NCBI GenBank assembly: GCA_028278455.1 | Contig: JANQEH010000127.1 | Span: 1-40,258, forward strand | DNA: 40,258 nt | DNA from: a bacterium | GTDB taxonomy: Bacteria > SM23-31 | Direction of reading: 5' to 3' | Part shown: one piece after another, positions 32,030-40,258 of the stretch | Layout of the letters: each line of letters begins with the position of its first letter | Position numbering within the stretch: the stretch's first letter is position 1 | Notes under the pieces: model-generated | Told to the model about the DNA's origin: nothing | Seen by the model: only the letters and a program-made list of their open reading frames with translations | Databases searched by the model: none | Position numbers and translations under genes: made by a program

Positions 32030-33184
32030 ATGTCAGGCAGACAAAAATTATTTACATCACTTGTTTTAATATTTGTTTTTTCGTTCCTTTCAGCTGAAGA
32101 TCCTTTCGCCCAGGAACATAAGGATTTTCTGCTCAAAAAAGTCGGGAATCTATATATCCTGAATGTAGGAGCGAATGACAATATTAAACTTCACGGCGTT
32201 TACAACCTCTATTTCGAGAAAGTGAAACGCATTCCGCTTATACGGATCAAGCTCAAATCCGAAAGAAAGTTTTTCGGAGCTGTGCAGGTTACTCAGGTAT
32301 TCCCGCAGTATGCAGTTGTCCGTGTGCTTTCGAGGGCTATGAAGGAGGAACCAAGCGGAAACAGGATCATCCTGATACATAAACCGCTGGATAAGAAGAA
32401 AGATGAAAAAGATGTAAAAACCGCGAAAGATCTCCCGAAGTCGCCTCTTGCGGACACAGGCCATGCTGAAATTACAAAAGATCTTGACCTGCCCTATAAA
32501 GACGCTTCTTACCGTCCATTCTCATTGAGTGTCAACTATATCAGACAGTTTGACCAGATCGCCAGACCGATAACCGAGAGTGTTTATGATCAGATACGTG
32601 ATGGTGTTTACAATGGTGTCGGAGCGGACACTTCTTCTTTCTCTTCGGTGGGTGGATTCAGGTTCAGTATATCGAAGATGATATCAAGATATTTAACGGT
32701 TGAAGCCGGAATCGGCTTTATAACTCAGAATTCTTCTCTCCAAACAGGCCGCGGACCTGATAATATACCTGTATTCGGCGTCAAGCACGTAGAGAATTGG
32801 AATATAGATTTCAAAAATAAGATACAGCTGTTGAATATAACTCTATATGCTTCCCGGTTCAGTAAAGCCCTTCCCTATTTCACAGGCGAGGAATACGGCA
32901 GAAGACATTCACCAAGATTCGGGATCGGCGTCAATTATGCCAAGGTCAACGTTGAAATGGACTGGAATGCGATGATCAACAGGGTGTTTTCCACACAACC
33001 TCCTGAGATGACCGGTTCTGAAAAATCGGATATGGGCGGATACTGGGGGATTCACTCGGTTTTGGGCTACGATTACTACATCCAGGGATTCAGGTTATTT
33101 GCAGAGATGAGCTACTATACGTGGTTCACCGACAAGTTCAAATCAGACCTCCCCTTCAGCCTCGGCTTCTCGATCATGTTCTGA
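32030..33184 (+). CDS. predicted outer membrane beta-barrel protein
   Basis: A 384-residue exported protein. The signal peptide covers about residues 1-27 (hydrophobic run then PFAQE). A periplasmic N-terminal domain of about 100 residues and a Lys/Asp-rich linker (KKKDEKDVK, about 122-132) come next. The C-terminal two thirds show alternating amphipathic strands with aromatic girdles (RYLTVEAGIGF, RFGIGVNYAKVNVEM, LFAEMSYYTWF) and end in Phe, the usual barrel terminus (LGFSIMF). The specific function is not known. The start codon is 3 nt after the stop of the clamp-motif gene, so the two are likely co-transcribed despite their different cellular compartments. Confidence 0.75.
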   Translation: MSGRQKLFTSLVLIFVFSFLSAEDPFAQEHKDFLLKKVGNLYILNVGANDNIKLHGVYNLYFEKVKRIPLIRIKLKSERKFFGAVQVTQVFPQYAVVRVLSRAMKEEPSGNRIILIHKPLDKKKDEKDVKTAKDLPKSPLADTGHAEITKDLDLPYKDASYRPFSLSVNYIRQFDQIARPITESVYDQIRDGVYNGVGADTSSFSSVGGFRFSISKMISRYLTVEAGIGFITQNSSLQTGRGPDNIPVFGVKHVENWNIDFKNKIQLLNITLYASRFSKALPYFTGEEYGRRHSPRFGIGVNYAKVNVEMDWNAMINRVFSTQPPEMTGSEKSDMGGYWGIHSVLGYDYYIQGFRLFAEMSYYTWFTDKFKSDLPFSLGFSIMF

Positions 33185-33339
33185 TCGGTTCTCAATTCTT
33201 TCTTGAACTACAAAGCACACAAAGAGAAATTGGATTCCCGACAAAAGAATTCAGGAATGACACGGTAAAAATTACATTCAGAAAGTTGCGATTAACTTAA
33301 ACAGTAGGACAGGCAACCATGTCTGTCAGTGAATAATAA

Positions 33340-33409
33340 GGACACAAACCTTAATTGATTTAGTCATTCACGAATTCTGTAAAAAGGCAGATAATTAAGT
33401 TTTATGTCC
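33340..33409. repeat. imperfect 18-bp inverted repeat with T run, possible terminator
   Basis: GGACACAAACCTTAATTG (33340-33357) pairs with TAATTAAGTTTTATGTCC (33392-33409) at 15 of 18 positions across a 34-nt loop. C and A residues and seven T follow. It may be a weak terminator of the outer membrane protein transcript or the remains of a small inverted-repeat element. Confidence 0.45.
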
Positions 33410-33427
33410 CCATTTTTTTACAATTGC

Positions 33428-33454
33428 TGGATCCCCGCTTTCGCGAGGATGACA
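33428..33454. repeat. REP-like palindrome
   Basis: ATCCCCGC and GCGAGGAT enclose a TTTC loop inside TGGATCCCCGCTTTCGCGAG followed by GATGACA. This TGGATxCCCGCTTTCGCG(G/A)GxATGACA form is a widespread REP-type bacterial repeat. A decayed relative is at 33230-33262. Confidence 0.6.
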
Positions 33455-33534
33455 TTTCTGCATCTATTTTTTTAAATTAAATTTTCCTTTTAGAAAAAGA
33501 GGGTTCAGACGGTTGTAAATAAGAAAACCTTATC

Positions 33535-33580
33535 ATCCCCCTTTTTAAAGGGGGAAGCTCCGAAGGAGCAGGGGGATTTC
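33535..33580 (+). repeat. dispersed repeat, best copy
   Basis: A C5-T5-A3-G5 palindrome (33537-33554) is followed by a GCTCC-GAA-GGAGC hairpin (33557-33569) and GGGGGATTTC. The copies at 26811-26845 and 36344-36374 share the outer parts; only this one keeps the inner hairpin. Confidence 0.6.
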
Positions 33581-33756
33581 TCATCGTTCTCAATCTCCAT
33601 ACGGGAAAGACTATTGTTCATGATTTTATTGGAATAAAATCCCAATTCTCCGGTATCAGAAAATAAGGGCGCTAATAATGGGAGGTCAGTTATAGACAAT
33701 TCTGCCTGTGTCACAATCCCCCGTTAAATCTATATTAATACAACCGGATTATTGTC

Positions 33757-36030
33757 ATGATTAAAAATCAATACCTTAGAACACTTTTGTTTCCTATTAT
33801 CTCCTTTCTTTTTTGGACAGTCTTTTTAAATACTGCTTTCGGAAATATCAATACACCAGCAGACTCAACAAAACTGGACTCACTCGCTCTTGTTGCGCTA
33901 TACAATGCAACGGACGGGCCAAACTGGACGGACAACACAAACTGGTTAAGTGATAAACCAATTTCTGCCTGGAGTGGAGTTACCGTTGATAACGGAAGAG
34001 TGTCGGAATTATGGATTGGAAAAAACAACTTATCTGGAAAACTACCGCCTGAAATCGAACAATTAGATTACCTCAATAGGATGATGATATATGACAATGA
34101 TCTAAAGGGGGAATTTCCGAAAGTATTATGCAGGTTAAAAAGATTATCTTCGTTGTGGATGTATAATACTAATATTACAGGATCAATTCCTCCGGAGGTA
34201 GGAAACTTACATTATCTGACACAATTTGTTGTACATACAAATGAACTAACTGGTACTATTCCGGATGAATTATTTAATTTAGTCGATCTGGAAAATTTAT
34301 CACTTAGCTCTAACCAGCTAAGCGGTCAATTATCCTCAAAATTTGGTGAACTAAAAAAATTAAAATACTTATCTCTAGAAGATAATGAATTCACAGGACC
34401 GATCCCTCCGGAGATAGGAGGCAAAACTAATTTACAACGCATTACTTTATATAATAATAATTTAACCGGATCAATACCTCCGGAAATAGGTAATTTCAAA
34501 CGGATGGATATTTTACAGCTGCAGGGTAACCAGTTGACAGGACCAATTCCTGCAGAATTCGGAAATCTCAAAAATCTAGTCGTGTTGGATTTAAGTGATA
34601 ATAAATTAAGTGGAAATATACCTCCTGAATTAGGCAACATGTCAAGATTATATATATTTAAAGTAGCGAATAATGAATTAAACGGCTCTATACCTCCCGA
34701 ATTCGGAAATTGTAATAATTTAGCTGAATTTGTTATCAGCAATAACCGTTTAACCGGTAATGTTCCTACAGAACTCGGTAATTGTTTCAGAATGAAGGAT
34801 CTTTCATTAAATGATAATTATCTTTCAGGAGAAATTCCAGTTGAGTTCGCTGATTTTGAAGATCTGTTGTTTCTCAGGATAAATAATAATGCATTTCACA
34901 GCCTCCCGGATCTGAATAATATCCCCTTTCTGCGACAGCTATATGTCTGGAATAACAGATTAACATTTGAAGACATTGAACCTAATATCAGCATACGTTA
35001 TGGTTTTCTTTATTCACCGCAACAAAAGGCGGGAACTGAAAAAAAGATGCGATTGTCAATGGGGGAGAGCATAACTCTTGATTGTGACGTCGGGGGATCA
35101 ACAAATAGATATCAATGGTTTAAAGATAAGAGTGCAATAAACGGTGCCGAATCTTCTCAGTATACTGTCCATGTTAATGATCTTAATGATTATTCAAATT
35201 ATTATGTCAAAGTAACAAATGAGATAGCTACTAAACTTGAAATACAAACAAAAGATATTAAAATAGTTCAAACAGAAGTCAATGAAAATGTTATTAGAAC
35301 AGAAGAAAATTCCTTTGTAGAATTTACTACCTCTCCAAACGCATTAACAAATACAATAGAATTTGGCAGTACTCTTTCAGTTTCATTTAGACTATTTAAT
35401 GAAAGTGTTTCAGGGCGTACTGTAACTTTAAAGCAAATGGAAGATCTTAGTGATTATTCTGACATTCCTGATGCAGAGAACATAATGTGTTATTATGAAA
35501 TAAATACAGATAAATTACCCTTGAAATCAAAAATCACTTTTGGATATACTGATGAGATGATTGAAAAACTGGGGATACTTGAAACTGACATATCTGTTAA
35601 TATTTATAATGAAAAACTAAATGAATGGCAAAAGGTATACGGTATTGTAGATACAATAGAAAATACTGTTTCAGTGAAAACTAGATGTTTTTCACTATGG
35701 TGTGTGGGCGAGTCTCAGAGCAGTTATTCTGTTGATCTTCTAGAAGATCCGGCTTACGTCTCTCCTGATAGATTTTATCTATCCCCAAACTACCCGAATC
35801 CGTTCAATTCTTCAACTACGATCGAATATCATCTTTCCGAAGTTGCGCACGTTACAATCAAAGTCTATAACATCCTCGGGCAGGAGTTAGAGACACTCGT
35901 GAACAGCGAAAAACCGGCAGGATACCACTCTGTGAAATGGAATGCGGCGAATTTCGCCAGCGGAATATATTTCTATCGGATCACCGCCGGAACTTTTACC
36001 GGTGTAAAAAAGATGGCTTTGATCAGGTGA
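33757..36030 (+). CDS. secreted plant-type LRR protein with Ig-like and T9SS sorting domains
   Basis: A 757-residue surface or secreted protein. The signal peptide is about 1-29. An LRR N-cap (LVALYNATDGPNW, then ISAWSGVTV) precedes 12 complete 24-residue LRRs and one short repeat (about 87-395) of the plant receptor type LxLxxNxLxGxIPxExGNLxxL. An Ig-like segment follows (about 417-490, ITLDCDVGG then YQWFKDKSAI). A 150-residue beta-rich spacer leads to a type A T9SS sorting domain (about 668-757: NYPNPFNSSTTIEY, VYNILGQELETLVN, ASGIYFYRIT, MALIR). It should be exported by the type IX system and attached or released at the surface, probably for adhesion. The LRR part is strikingly AT-rich, while the sorting domain DNA (from about 35740) is GC-richer. 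Repeats flank the gene on both sides. Confidence 0.9.
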   Translation: MIKNQYLRTLLFPIISFLFWTVFLNTAFGNINTPADSTKLDSLALVALYNATDGPNWTDNTNWLSDKPISAWSGVTVDNGRVSELWIGKNNLSGKLPPEIEQLDYLNRMMIYDNDLKGEFPKVLCRLKRLSSLWMYNTNITGSIPPEVGNLHYLTQFVVHTNELTGTIPDELFNLVDLENLSLSSNQLSGQLSSKFGELKKLKYLSLEDNEFTGPIPPEIGGKTNLQRITLYNNNLTGSIPPEIGNFKRMDILQLQGNQLTGPIPAEFGNLKNLVVLDLSDNKLSGNIPPELGNMSRLYIFKVANNELNGSIPPEFGNCNNLAEFVISNNRLTGNVPTELGNCFRMKDLSLNDNYLSGEIPVEFADFEDLLFLRINNNAFHSLPDLNNIPFLRQLYVWNNRLTFEDIEPNISIRYGFLYSPQQKAGTEKKMRLSMGESITLDCDVGGSTNRYQWFKDKSAINGAESSQYTVHVNDLNDYSNYYVKVTNEIATKLEIQTKDIKIVQTEVNENVIRTEENSFVEFTTSPNALTNTIEFGSTLSVSFRLFNESVSGRTVTLKQMEDLSDYSDIPDAENIMCYYEINTDKLPLKSKITFGYTDEMIEKLGILETDISVNIYNEKLNEWQKVYGIVDTIENTVSVKTRCFSLWCVGESQSSYSVDLLEDPAYVSPDRFYLSPNYPNPFNSSTTIEYHLSEVAHVTIKVYNILGQELETLVNSEKPAGYHSVKWNAANFASGIYFYRITAGTFTGVKKMALIR

Positions 36031-36118
36031 TTTGGATTAGTGTTTTCAAAAATCGAATGTGAAGCACCATTAGTCGGAATAACACATGATAGCAATATTA
36101 ACTATTGAAATACCCCTT

Positions 36119-36265
36119 CCTGTCATTCCGAGGAACAAAGTGACGTCGGAATCTCTGCGGTCGCTTATCTGTCGAAGTTGATATAGTATACAAAACAGCA
36201 TCTCAAACGCAGAGATCACTACGTCGTTCACCGCCGATTGCGGTATCACTCCTCGTGATGACAGG
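36119..36265. repeat. long imperfect palindromic repeat (TGTCATTCCGAGG type)
   Basis: CCTGTCATTCCGAGG (36119-36133) and CCTCGTGATGACAGG (36251-36265) are inverted at 13 of 15 positions. Inside them GGAATCTCTGCG and CGCAGAGATCACT also pair, giving a stem of about 60 bp per side with gaps. This is the common CFB-group element written TGTCATTCCGAGGxxxGAGGAATCTC...GATGACA. It fills much of the 349-bp gap between the LRR gene and the serine hydrolase; I see nothing else in that gap except the repeat at 36344-36374. Confidence 0.65.
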
Positions 36266-36343
36266 AATGTAAAATCGTTTGAGATTATAAGTTTTAGAGA
36301 TTTTACTACTAGATCTAACATCTCCCCGAAATTGGGACTTGAA

Positions 36344-36374
36344 CCTTTTTAAAGGGAGACCAAAGGGGATTTCA
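36344..36374 (+). repeat. dispersed repeat, shorter copy
   Basis: CCTTTTTAAAGGGAGACCAA followed by AGGGGATTTCA matches the outer parts of the copy at 33535-33580 in the same orientation. It lacks the inner GCTCC-GGAGC hairpin. It overlaps the region just before the 3' end of the serine hydrolase gene. Confidence 0.55.
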
Positions 36375-36379
36375 TTATC

Positions 36380-37549
36380 TCACTTATTCCTGATCAGATC
36401 CAGCAGCAATTCCCTTCCTGCTTCACTGAGATTAGTACTTCCGCGGGTATAATTCCGGAACATCACGACACCAAGCTTCGATTCCCTGTCGTATATAAGG
36501 TAGGCGTTATAACCCGAAACCGATCCGCTGTGCCCTGTCAGCGTTACACCCTCGTCAATCATATCGTAAATGAAGAATCCAAGGCCGTAATCCCTGTCAC
36601 CTCCCCTGGGTGTCTGTACATTATGAATCTCGTCAAGGCTTTCATGAGTCAGCAACTTATAACTGCCCGTCTCGGTCATCGCACCGATAATCTTTGCCTG
36701 GTCGAGAACATTGGAATATATTCCGCCGTTCGGTACTTTATATCCCCTTCCCGCATGTTCAAGCTCAGGATGTTCGGTATTAACTGTACCATCCCTTCTT
36801 ACAGCATATCCTTTAGAAAGTATTTTCTTCTGTTCTTCGTTTATCACGAAAGTTGTATTCTTCATACCCAGCGGCTCAAATATATATTCTTCCATCATTT
36901 CCATGAATGGTTTGCCTGCAGCGCGCTCAAGAGTATACCCGAGGATCCCGTATCCAATATTCGAGTATGAATATTCTGTCTCCGGAGGTGTCTGATAAGA
37001 AGTTTCGGGGATACTATCCAGTATCTTCTGCGTCCAGCCGTCAATCGGGCCTGCTGCTGCACCTTCGAGGCGCGGTTCGCGGATTAGTCCTGCCGTATGG
37101 CTCGCAAGGTGGCGGAAAGTTACAGGCTTGGCGCCATCAGGTTTATCCTCAAGCTGTTCTATCTCCGGCAGATATTTCGAGACAGGTTCATCCAGGCCGA
37201 TCACACCCTTTTCAACGAGTACCATCATCAGGATTGCAGTGAACGACTTCGATATCGATCCTGTCCTGCCGATGGTCACAGGTTCGGCCATTACATTATT
37301 CTCTTTGTCCGCCCATCCGAATCCTTTTGCCCAGATAACCTTGCCATCCTTCACTGCGGCGGCAGTAATACTACCAATATTATCTTCATTAATATCACGT
37401 TCAATTCGACGGGAGAAATTATCAACCGCTTCTTCCCAGGCAGGACTTAAACGAAATTCCTGTCCGCATGAAAATAAGGTTAGCAGTACTAAAGAAAGAA
37501 TTAAAAAGTTTAACCTTGTTCCGTAAGATTTCATAACTCTCATATGCAT
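36380..37549 (-). CDS. class C beta-lactamase-like serine hydrolase lipoprotein
   Basis: A protein of about 389 residues. The start at 37549 is chosen because GGCGGA lies 4 nt upstream; ATGs at 37567, 37543 and 37534 are alternatives. The SPII signal ends in LFSCGQ. The three penicillin-recognising motifs are present: SISK (Ser-x-x-Lys) in RTGSISKSF, YSN in YSYSNIGYG, and HSG in LTGHSGSVSG. The family (PF00144) covers AmpC, EstB esterases, D-aminopeptidases and PBP4*-type enzymes; the periplasmic lipid-anchored form is more often an esterase or peptidase than a resistance enzyme. It lies 46 nt downstream of manC on the same strand. Confidence 0.88.
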   Translation of the reverse strand: MHMRVMKSYGTRLNFLILSLVLLTLFSCGQEFRLSPAWEEAVDNFSRRIERDINEDNIGSITAAAVKDGKVIWAKGFGWADKENNVMAEPVTIGRTGSISKSFTAILMMVLVEKGVIGLDEPVSKYLPEIEQLEDKPDGAKPVTFRHLASHTAGLIREPRLEGAAAGPIDGWTQKILDSIPETSYQTPPETEYSYSNIGYGILGYTLERAAGKPFMEMMEEYIFEPLGMKNTTFVINEEQKKILSKGYAVRRDGTVNTEHPELEHAGRGYKVPNGGIYSNVLDQAKIIGAMTETGSYKLLTHESLDEIHNVQTPRGGDRDYGLGFFIYDMIDEGVTLTGHSGSVSGYNAYLIYDRESKLGVVMFRNYTRGSTNLSEAGRELLLDLIRNK

Positions 37550-37595
37550 ATTTTCCGCCTTAAACATATTATAGTCTCAGTTCCTCTAAAACTTA

Positions 37596-38687
37596 TTACA
37601 GGTAATTTGTCAGGTCCTGCCTGCCAAGCTTATCGACAAGCGCTTTTATGTCCTGTGTTCTGTCCTTCGGGCATATCAGGACTGCATTTCCTGAATTTAC
37701 TATCACGAAATCATCCATCCCGATCGCGGCAATAAGTTTATCTTCACTGATTATCAAGTTATTATTTGCATCCAGCATTTCACACTCACCAACGATCACA
37801 TTGCCGTGCCTGTCTTTATCATGGAGTTTATAATACTCCTCCCAGCTCCCCACATCGCTCCATCCCAGATTGCCCTTGATTACGTAAACATGCGATGCAT
37901 CCTCCATAACACCGTAATCTATAGAAATACTTTTGATCTCCCTGTATGATTTAAGAAGTTCATTATCAAATGACGGTTTCCCTACATGGTCTTCAAGGCG
38001 GAAAAGGCTGTCATATAGATCGGGGAGGTGCTCACCGATCTCGTTGAGTATCGCCGATGCTTTCCAGATGAAGATCCCGCTGTTCCAAAGAAAATCGCCG
38101 CTTTCCATGAATCTTTTAGCAGTTGCCAGATTAGGTTTTTCTGCAAAAGCCTTGACTTTGACAATATTTTTCCCCCTGAAATCTTCCGGCAGTTTTGTAT
38201 CCGCGATCTTCGCATCATACTGTATATAACCGTATCCTGTTTCCGGTCTTGTAGGCTCGATTCCAATAGTTATCAGGCAATTGCATTCTGTTGCCAGTTC
38301 GGCGCCGAGCTTTATAATTCTCTGGAACTCTTCAACGTTCGTTATCAGGTGGTCTGCAGGGAGAACGACCTGTACTGCATCCGGATCTTTGCTCATAGCA
38401 AGGATAGCGCTCAATCCGATACACGGCGCTGTGTCCCTTGCGAGAGGTTCTCCCACAACATTCCCCTCGGGAATATCAGGAAGATTCTGTTTTGTCAACT
38501 CAACATGATTCTTATTTGTAATTACAAATATATTTTCCTTCTTCATTAAAGGCTGCATCCTGTCAAACGTCATCTGCAGCATATTCTTACTGCCGTACAG
38601 GCTTAAAAACTGCTTGGGTTTTGAGATCCTGCTGACGGGCCAGAATCTCTTCCCGACACCACCCGCCATTATTATTCCGGACAACAT
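37596..38687 (-). CDS. manC: mannose-1-phosphate guanylyltransferase
   Basis: A 363-residue GDP-mannose pyrophosphorylase. The N-terminal signature MAGGVGKRFWPVSR and PKQFLSL, the VVLPADHLI metal/nucleotide loop, ETGYGYIQYD, VKAFAEKP and WNSGIFIWKASAIL are all diagnostic. The length equals the single-domain form, without a fused phosphomannose isomerase. It makes GDP-mannose for surface polysaccharide or LPS. AAGGAG lies about 8 nt before the ATG. It follows dapF by 167 nt, a gap that contains a decayed CACAAAGACACAGAG repeat. Confidence 0.93.
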   Translation of the reverse strand: MLSGIIMAGGVGKRFWPVSRISKPKQFLSLYGSKNMLQMTFDRMQPLMKKENIFVITNKNHVELTKQNLPDIPEGNVVGEPLARDTAPCIGLSAILAMSKDPDAVQVVLPADHLITNVEEFQRIIKLGAELATECNCLITIGIEPTRPETGYGYIQYDAKIADTKLPEDFRGKNIVKVKAFAEKPNLATAKRFMESGDFLWNSGIFIWKASAILNEIGEHLPDLYDSLFRLEDHVGKPSFDNELLKSYREIKSISIDYGVMEDASHVYVIKGNLGWSDVGSWEEYYKLHDKDRHGNVIVGECEMLDANNNLIISEDKLIAAIGMDDFVIVNSGNAVLICPKDRTQDIKALVDKLGRQDLTNYL

Positions 38688-38854
38688 AATATCATCTCCT
38701 TTAGATATACAACAAATTTGATATACACCACAAAGACACAGAGACTAAAGACAGCATTGTAGCTTGAAATGTCTTCTTATTCAAGTGTCATTCATAAATT
38801 CAGACAGTATTATATCTCTCTATCCTCAGTGCCTCTTTAATGAATACTACTGTT

Positions 38855-39649
38855 TTATTTATACTCTGTAGTGCCCGTATAAATTCTATCCACTTTACTC
38901 CAGAGCCACATCGAAGTATCACAGCTTCCTTTTTCAATTTCTATAGAACCACCGTGCGAATGTACATTAACGGGAAACTCGATCACTCCCCTGTTCAGTG
39001 CTGTAAACACAGCGGCCATGGAGCCTGTTCCGCAGGCATAGGTAAAATCCTCAACGCCTCTTTCATAAGTCCTGATATATATATTGCTTTGGTTTACTAT
39101 ATTTGCGAAATTTACATTCGTACCATCGGGATCGAACACTTTATTAAACCTTATCTCCCTTGCAAAATCTATCGGTGATTCCTCAAACAGAATCCTGTCA
39201 AAAAAGACAATATGGGGAACACCTGAATTACAGTGAAATCCCTTATATTCTGTTCCATCGAGAGAAAATCCATGTTCCTCGATCCTTTCTGAAAAAATAG
39301 TGAGTTCAACTCCGATTCTGTCCCCATCCACAATCCCTTTATATTTATCATTCCAGACCTTGAAAACCGGTTTTTTACCGGACCAACCTTTCCTGTATCC
39401 ATAGTCAATAACGGCCCTGGCTCCGTTCCCGCACATATTTCCCTGCAGGCCATCCGAGTTATAATATTCGGCTGTGTAGTCTTTTTCTGAATCTCTGACA
39501 ATGATAACACCGTCTGCGCCGATCGAAAACCTTCTTCTGCAAAGAGATATGATCATTTCCTCAGGATTCTCAGGGATGTCGGCATCACGCCCATCCAGCA
39601 TTATAAAATCATTCCCGAGCACAGAATATTTTTCGAAGTTGATTGTCAT
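38855..39649 (-). CDS. dapF: diaminopimelate epimerase
   Basis: A 264-residue enzyme. The two catalytic cysteines are Cys73 in GNMCGNGARAV and Cys206 in YACGTGSMA, with the preceding ERGVEDFTYA and the N-terminal YSVLGNDFIMLD typical of DapF. It interconverts LL- and meso-diaminopimelate for lysine and peptidoglycan synthesis in the cytoplasm. The two halves are the expected mirrored domains. The usual GCG triplet near the start is LGN here. No other lysine-pathway genes are adjacent. Confidence 0.92.
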   Translation of the reverse strand: MTINFEKYSVLGNDFIMLDGRDADIPENPEEMIISLCRRRFSIGADGVIIVRDSEKDYTAEYYNSDGLQGNMCGNGARAVIDYGYRKGWSGKKPVFKVWNDKYKGIVDGDRIGVELTIFSERIEEHGFSLDGTEYKGFHCNSGVPHIVFFDRILFEESPIDFAREIRFNKVFDPDGTNVNFANIVNQSNIYIRTYERGVEDFTYACGTGSMAAVFTALNRGVIEFPVNVHSHGGSIEIEKGSCDTSMWLWSKVDRIYTGTTEYK

Positions 39650-39694
39650 GGATGTAAATCTAACTAAAATAGTTAGTAATCAATAATTCCTTGT

Positions 39695-40258
39695 TTATAA
39701 AAGATAATTCTTTTGAAAATCCTCAAAAGCCCCAATAAAAGAAAAATTTATTTCATATTCCAATTCATCTATTTTATCAATTCTAACAGAATCTATACCA
39801 ATTTCAGACAGTTTATCATATGTCAACAACTCTCCTACAGGCAGATTAAGAACATCTCTTAATATCCAATATCCTAAATCTCTATTGGAATATGACATTA
39901 AAGCTTTTCCACCTTGCTGGCAAACTTTGGTCTGTAAGATCTTTCCTGTTGGCAATCTCAAATCAAACGGTGTATCTCTATCTGGGAAGAAAGACGGGAA
40001 TCTTTGATGAATTTTGAGTGGTATTGGTATATACACTTCATTTTCGTGTCTATCTCTACCACCGGCATTCCATTGATTTAAACCGCTTTTCGGATATACC
40101 TTTTGCTTACTGCCGTAAAGTGGCAAAAACACAGTATCTAGAATTCGTTTCTCTTCTTCAAAAAGCAAATCAGTTTTTGCGAAGAAATCTCTTAATACTC
40201 CAAATGGTTCATTTAAAATTCTGATATTAATTTCTTCCAGGATAGATGATGTATTGAA
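39695..40258 (-). CDS. C-terminal part of NgoFVII-type restriction endonuclease
   Basis: The frame is open to the right edge of the window, so only the last 187 residues are visible; a TTG at 40168 is an internal leucine, not a start. The segment SGLNQWNAGGRDRHENEVYI, then PIPLKIHQRFPSFFP, TKVCQQGGKALMSYSNRDLG, WILRDVL and GELLTYDKLSEIGIDSVRI follows the B3-like DNA-binding domain at the C-terminus of NgoFVII-family enzymes. These carry a phospholipase-D-type nuclease domain in the unseen N-terminus. A cognate cytosine methyltransferase should lie outside the window. The DNA is very AT-rich compared with dapF, suggesting a transferred restriction-modification island. Confidence 0.8.
   Translation of the reverse strand, partial: FNTSSILEEINIRILNEPFGVLRDFFAKTDLLFEEEKRILDTVFLPLYGSKQKVYPKSGLNQWNAGGRDRHENEVYIPIPLKIHQRFPSFFPDRDTPFDLRLPTGKILQTKVCQQGGKALMSYSNRDLGYWILRDVLNLPVGELLTYDKLSEIGIDSVRIDKIDELEYEINFSFIGAFEDFQKNYLL

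Larger units (their letters stand above)
33185..33756. other. 572-bp repeat-rich intergenic region
   Basis: No gene is supported. It holds four dispersed or palindromic elements in a row: TGGATTCCCG through AGGAATGACAC at 33230-33262, an 18-bp inverted repeat pair at 33340-33409, a GC-rich hairpin repeat at 33428-33454 and the C/T-run repeat at 33535-33580. Reading frames through it are artefacts of these repeats. Confidence 0.65.

Noticed and set aside
33505-33714. Minus-strand open frame of 69 codons
   Set aside because: It runs through the C5T5 repeat and its hairpin and has no ribosome site or recognisable product.
40168-40168. TTG at 40168 as a start for the restriction-enzyme gene
   Set aside because: The frame is open for 30 more codons to the window edge with protein-like sequence, and the family is much longer, so the gene is truncated by the window and not by a stop.

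Overview
The window looks like chromosomal DNA of a Gram-negative bacterium of the FCB superphylum (Bacteroidota, Ignavibacteriota, Marinimicrobia, Calditrichota and relatives). The evidence is a type IX secretion C-terminal sorting domain at the end of an LRR protein, a GWxTD-domain protein, a FecI/FecR-type sigma/anti-sigma pair, the alternative bacterial GlmU-type protein, several SPII lipoproteins and a barrel-like outer membrane protein. The phylum cannot be fixed from the sequence alone.

Layout. 1-4100 is very AT-rich. It holds the tail of a probable NamZ/DUF1343 muramidase, a small secreted protein, and a minus-strand cassette reading MauE/DoxX-like membrane protein > membrane-anchored thioredoxin-like protein without CxxC > 6-bladed beta-propeller lipoprotein > three tandem small secreted peptides. 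The three peptides share an exact 8-cysteine scaffold. This cassette is the best candidate for an undescribed system. 4106-10162 (minus) carries an AraC-type regulator with a G8 tract, a GWxTD protein, FecR, an ECF sigma factor and a lipoprotein that reads as dipeptidyl-peptidase III (M49) without its HEXXGH zinc site. 10372-19921 is mixed housekeeping: alpha/beta hydrolase, class V aminotransferase, degenerate HD-domain protein, GH57 4-alpha-glucanotransferase, GlmU-like protein, a lytic transglycosylase behind a good sigma-54 promoter match, and a PsbP/Mog1-like secreted protein. 19964-26370 (minus) carries a YHS-HMA copper ATPase and a compact six-gene run: PTS EIIA, PII-like, DUF2007, TrmH, CPBP protease and CBS/CysK.

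27006-31299 is a visibly GC-richer mutagenesis cassette (dinB and a dnaE2-like polymerase overlapping by 38 nt). Its promoter region has a 21-bp-spaced direct repeat, and a small protein ending in a beta-clamp-binding-like hexapeptide follows downstream. An outer membrane protein comes next. 33185-36379 is an accessory segment: a plant-type LRR/Ig-like/T9SS surface protein bracketed by dispersed palindromic repeats. The window closes with a class C beta-lactamase-like lipoprotein, manC, dapF and the 3' part of an NgoFVII-type restriction endonuclease running off the right edge.

No rRNA, tRNA, CRISPR array, transposase or integrase was found.
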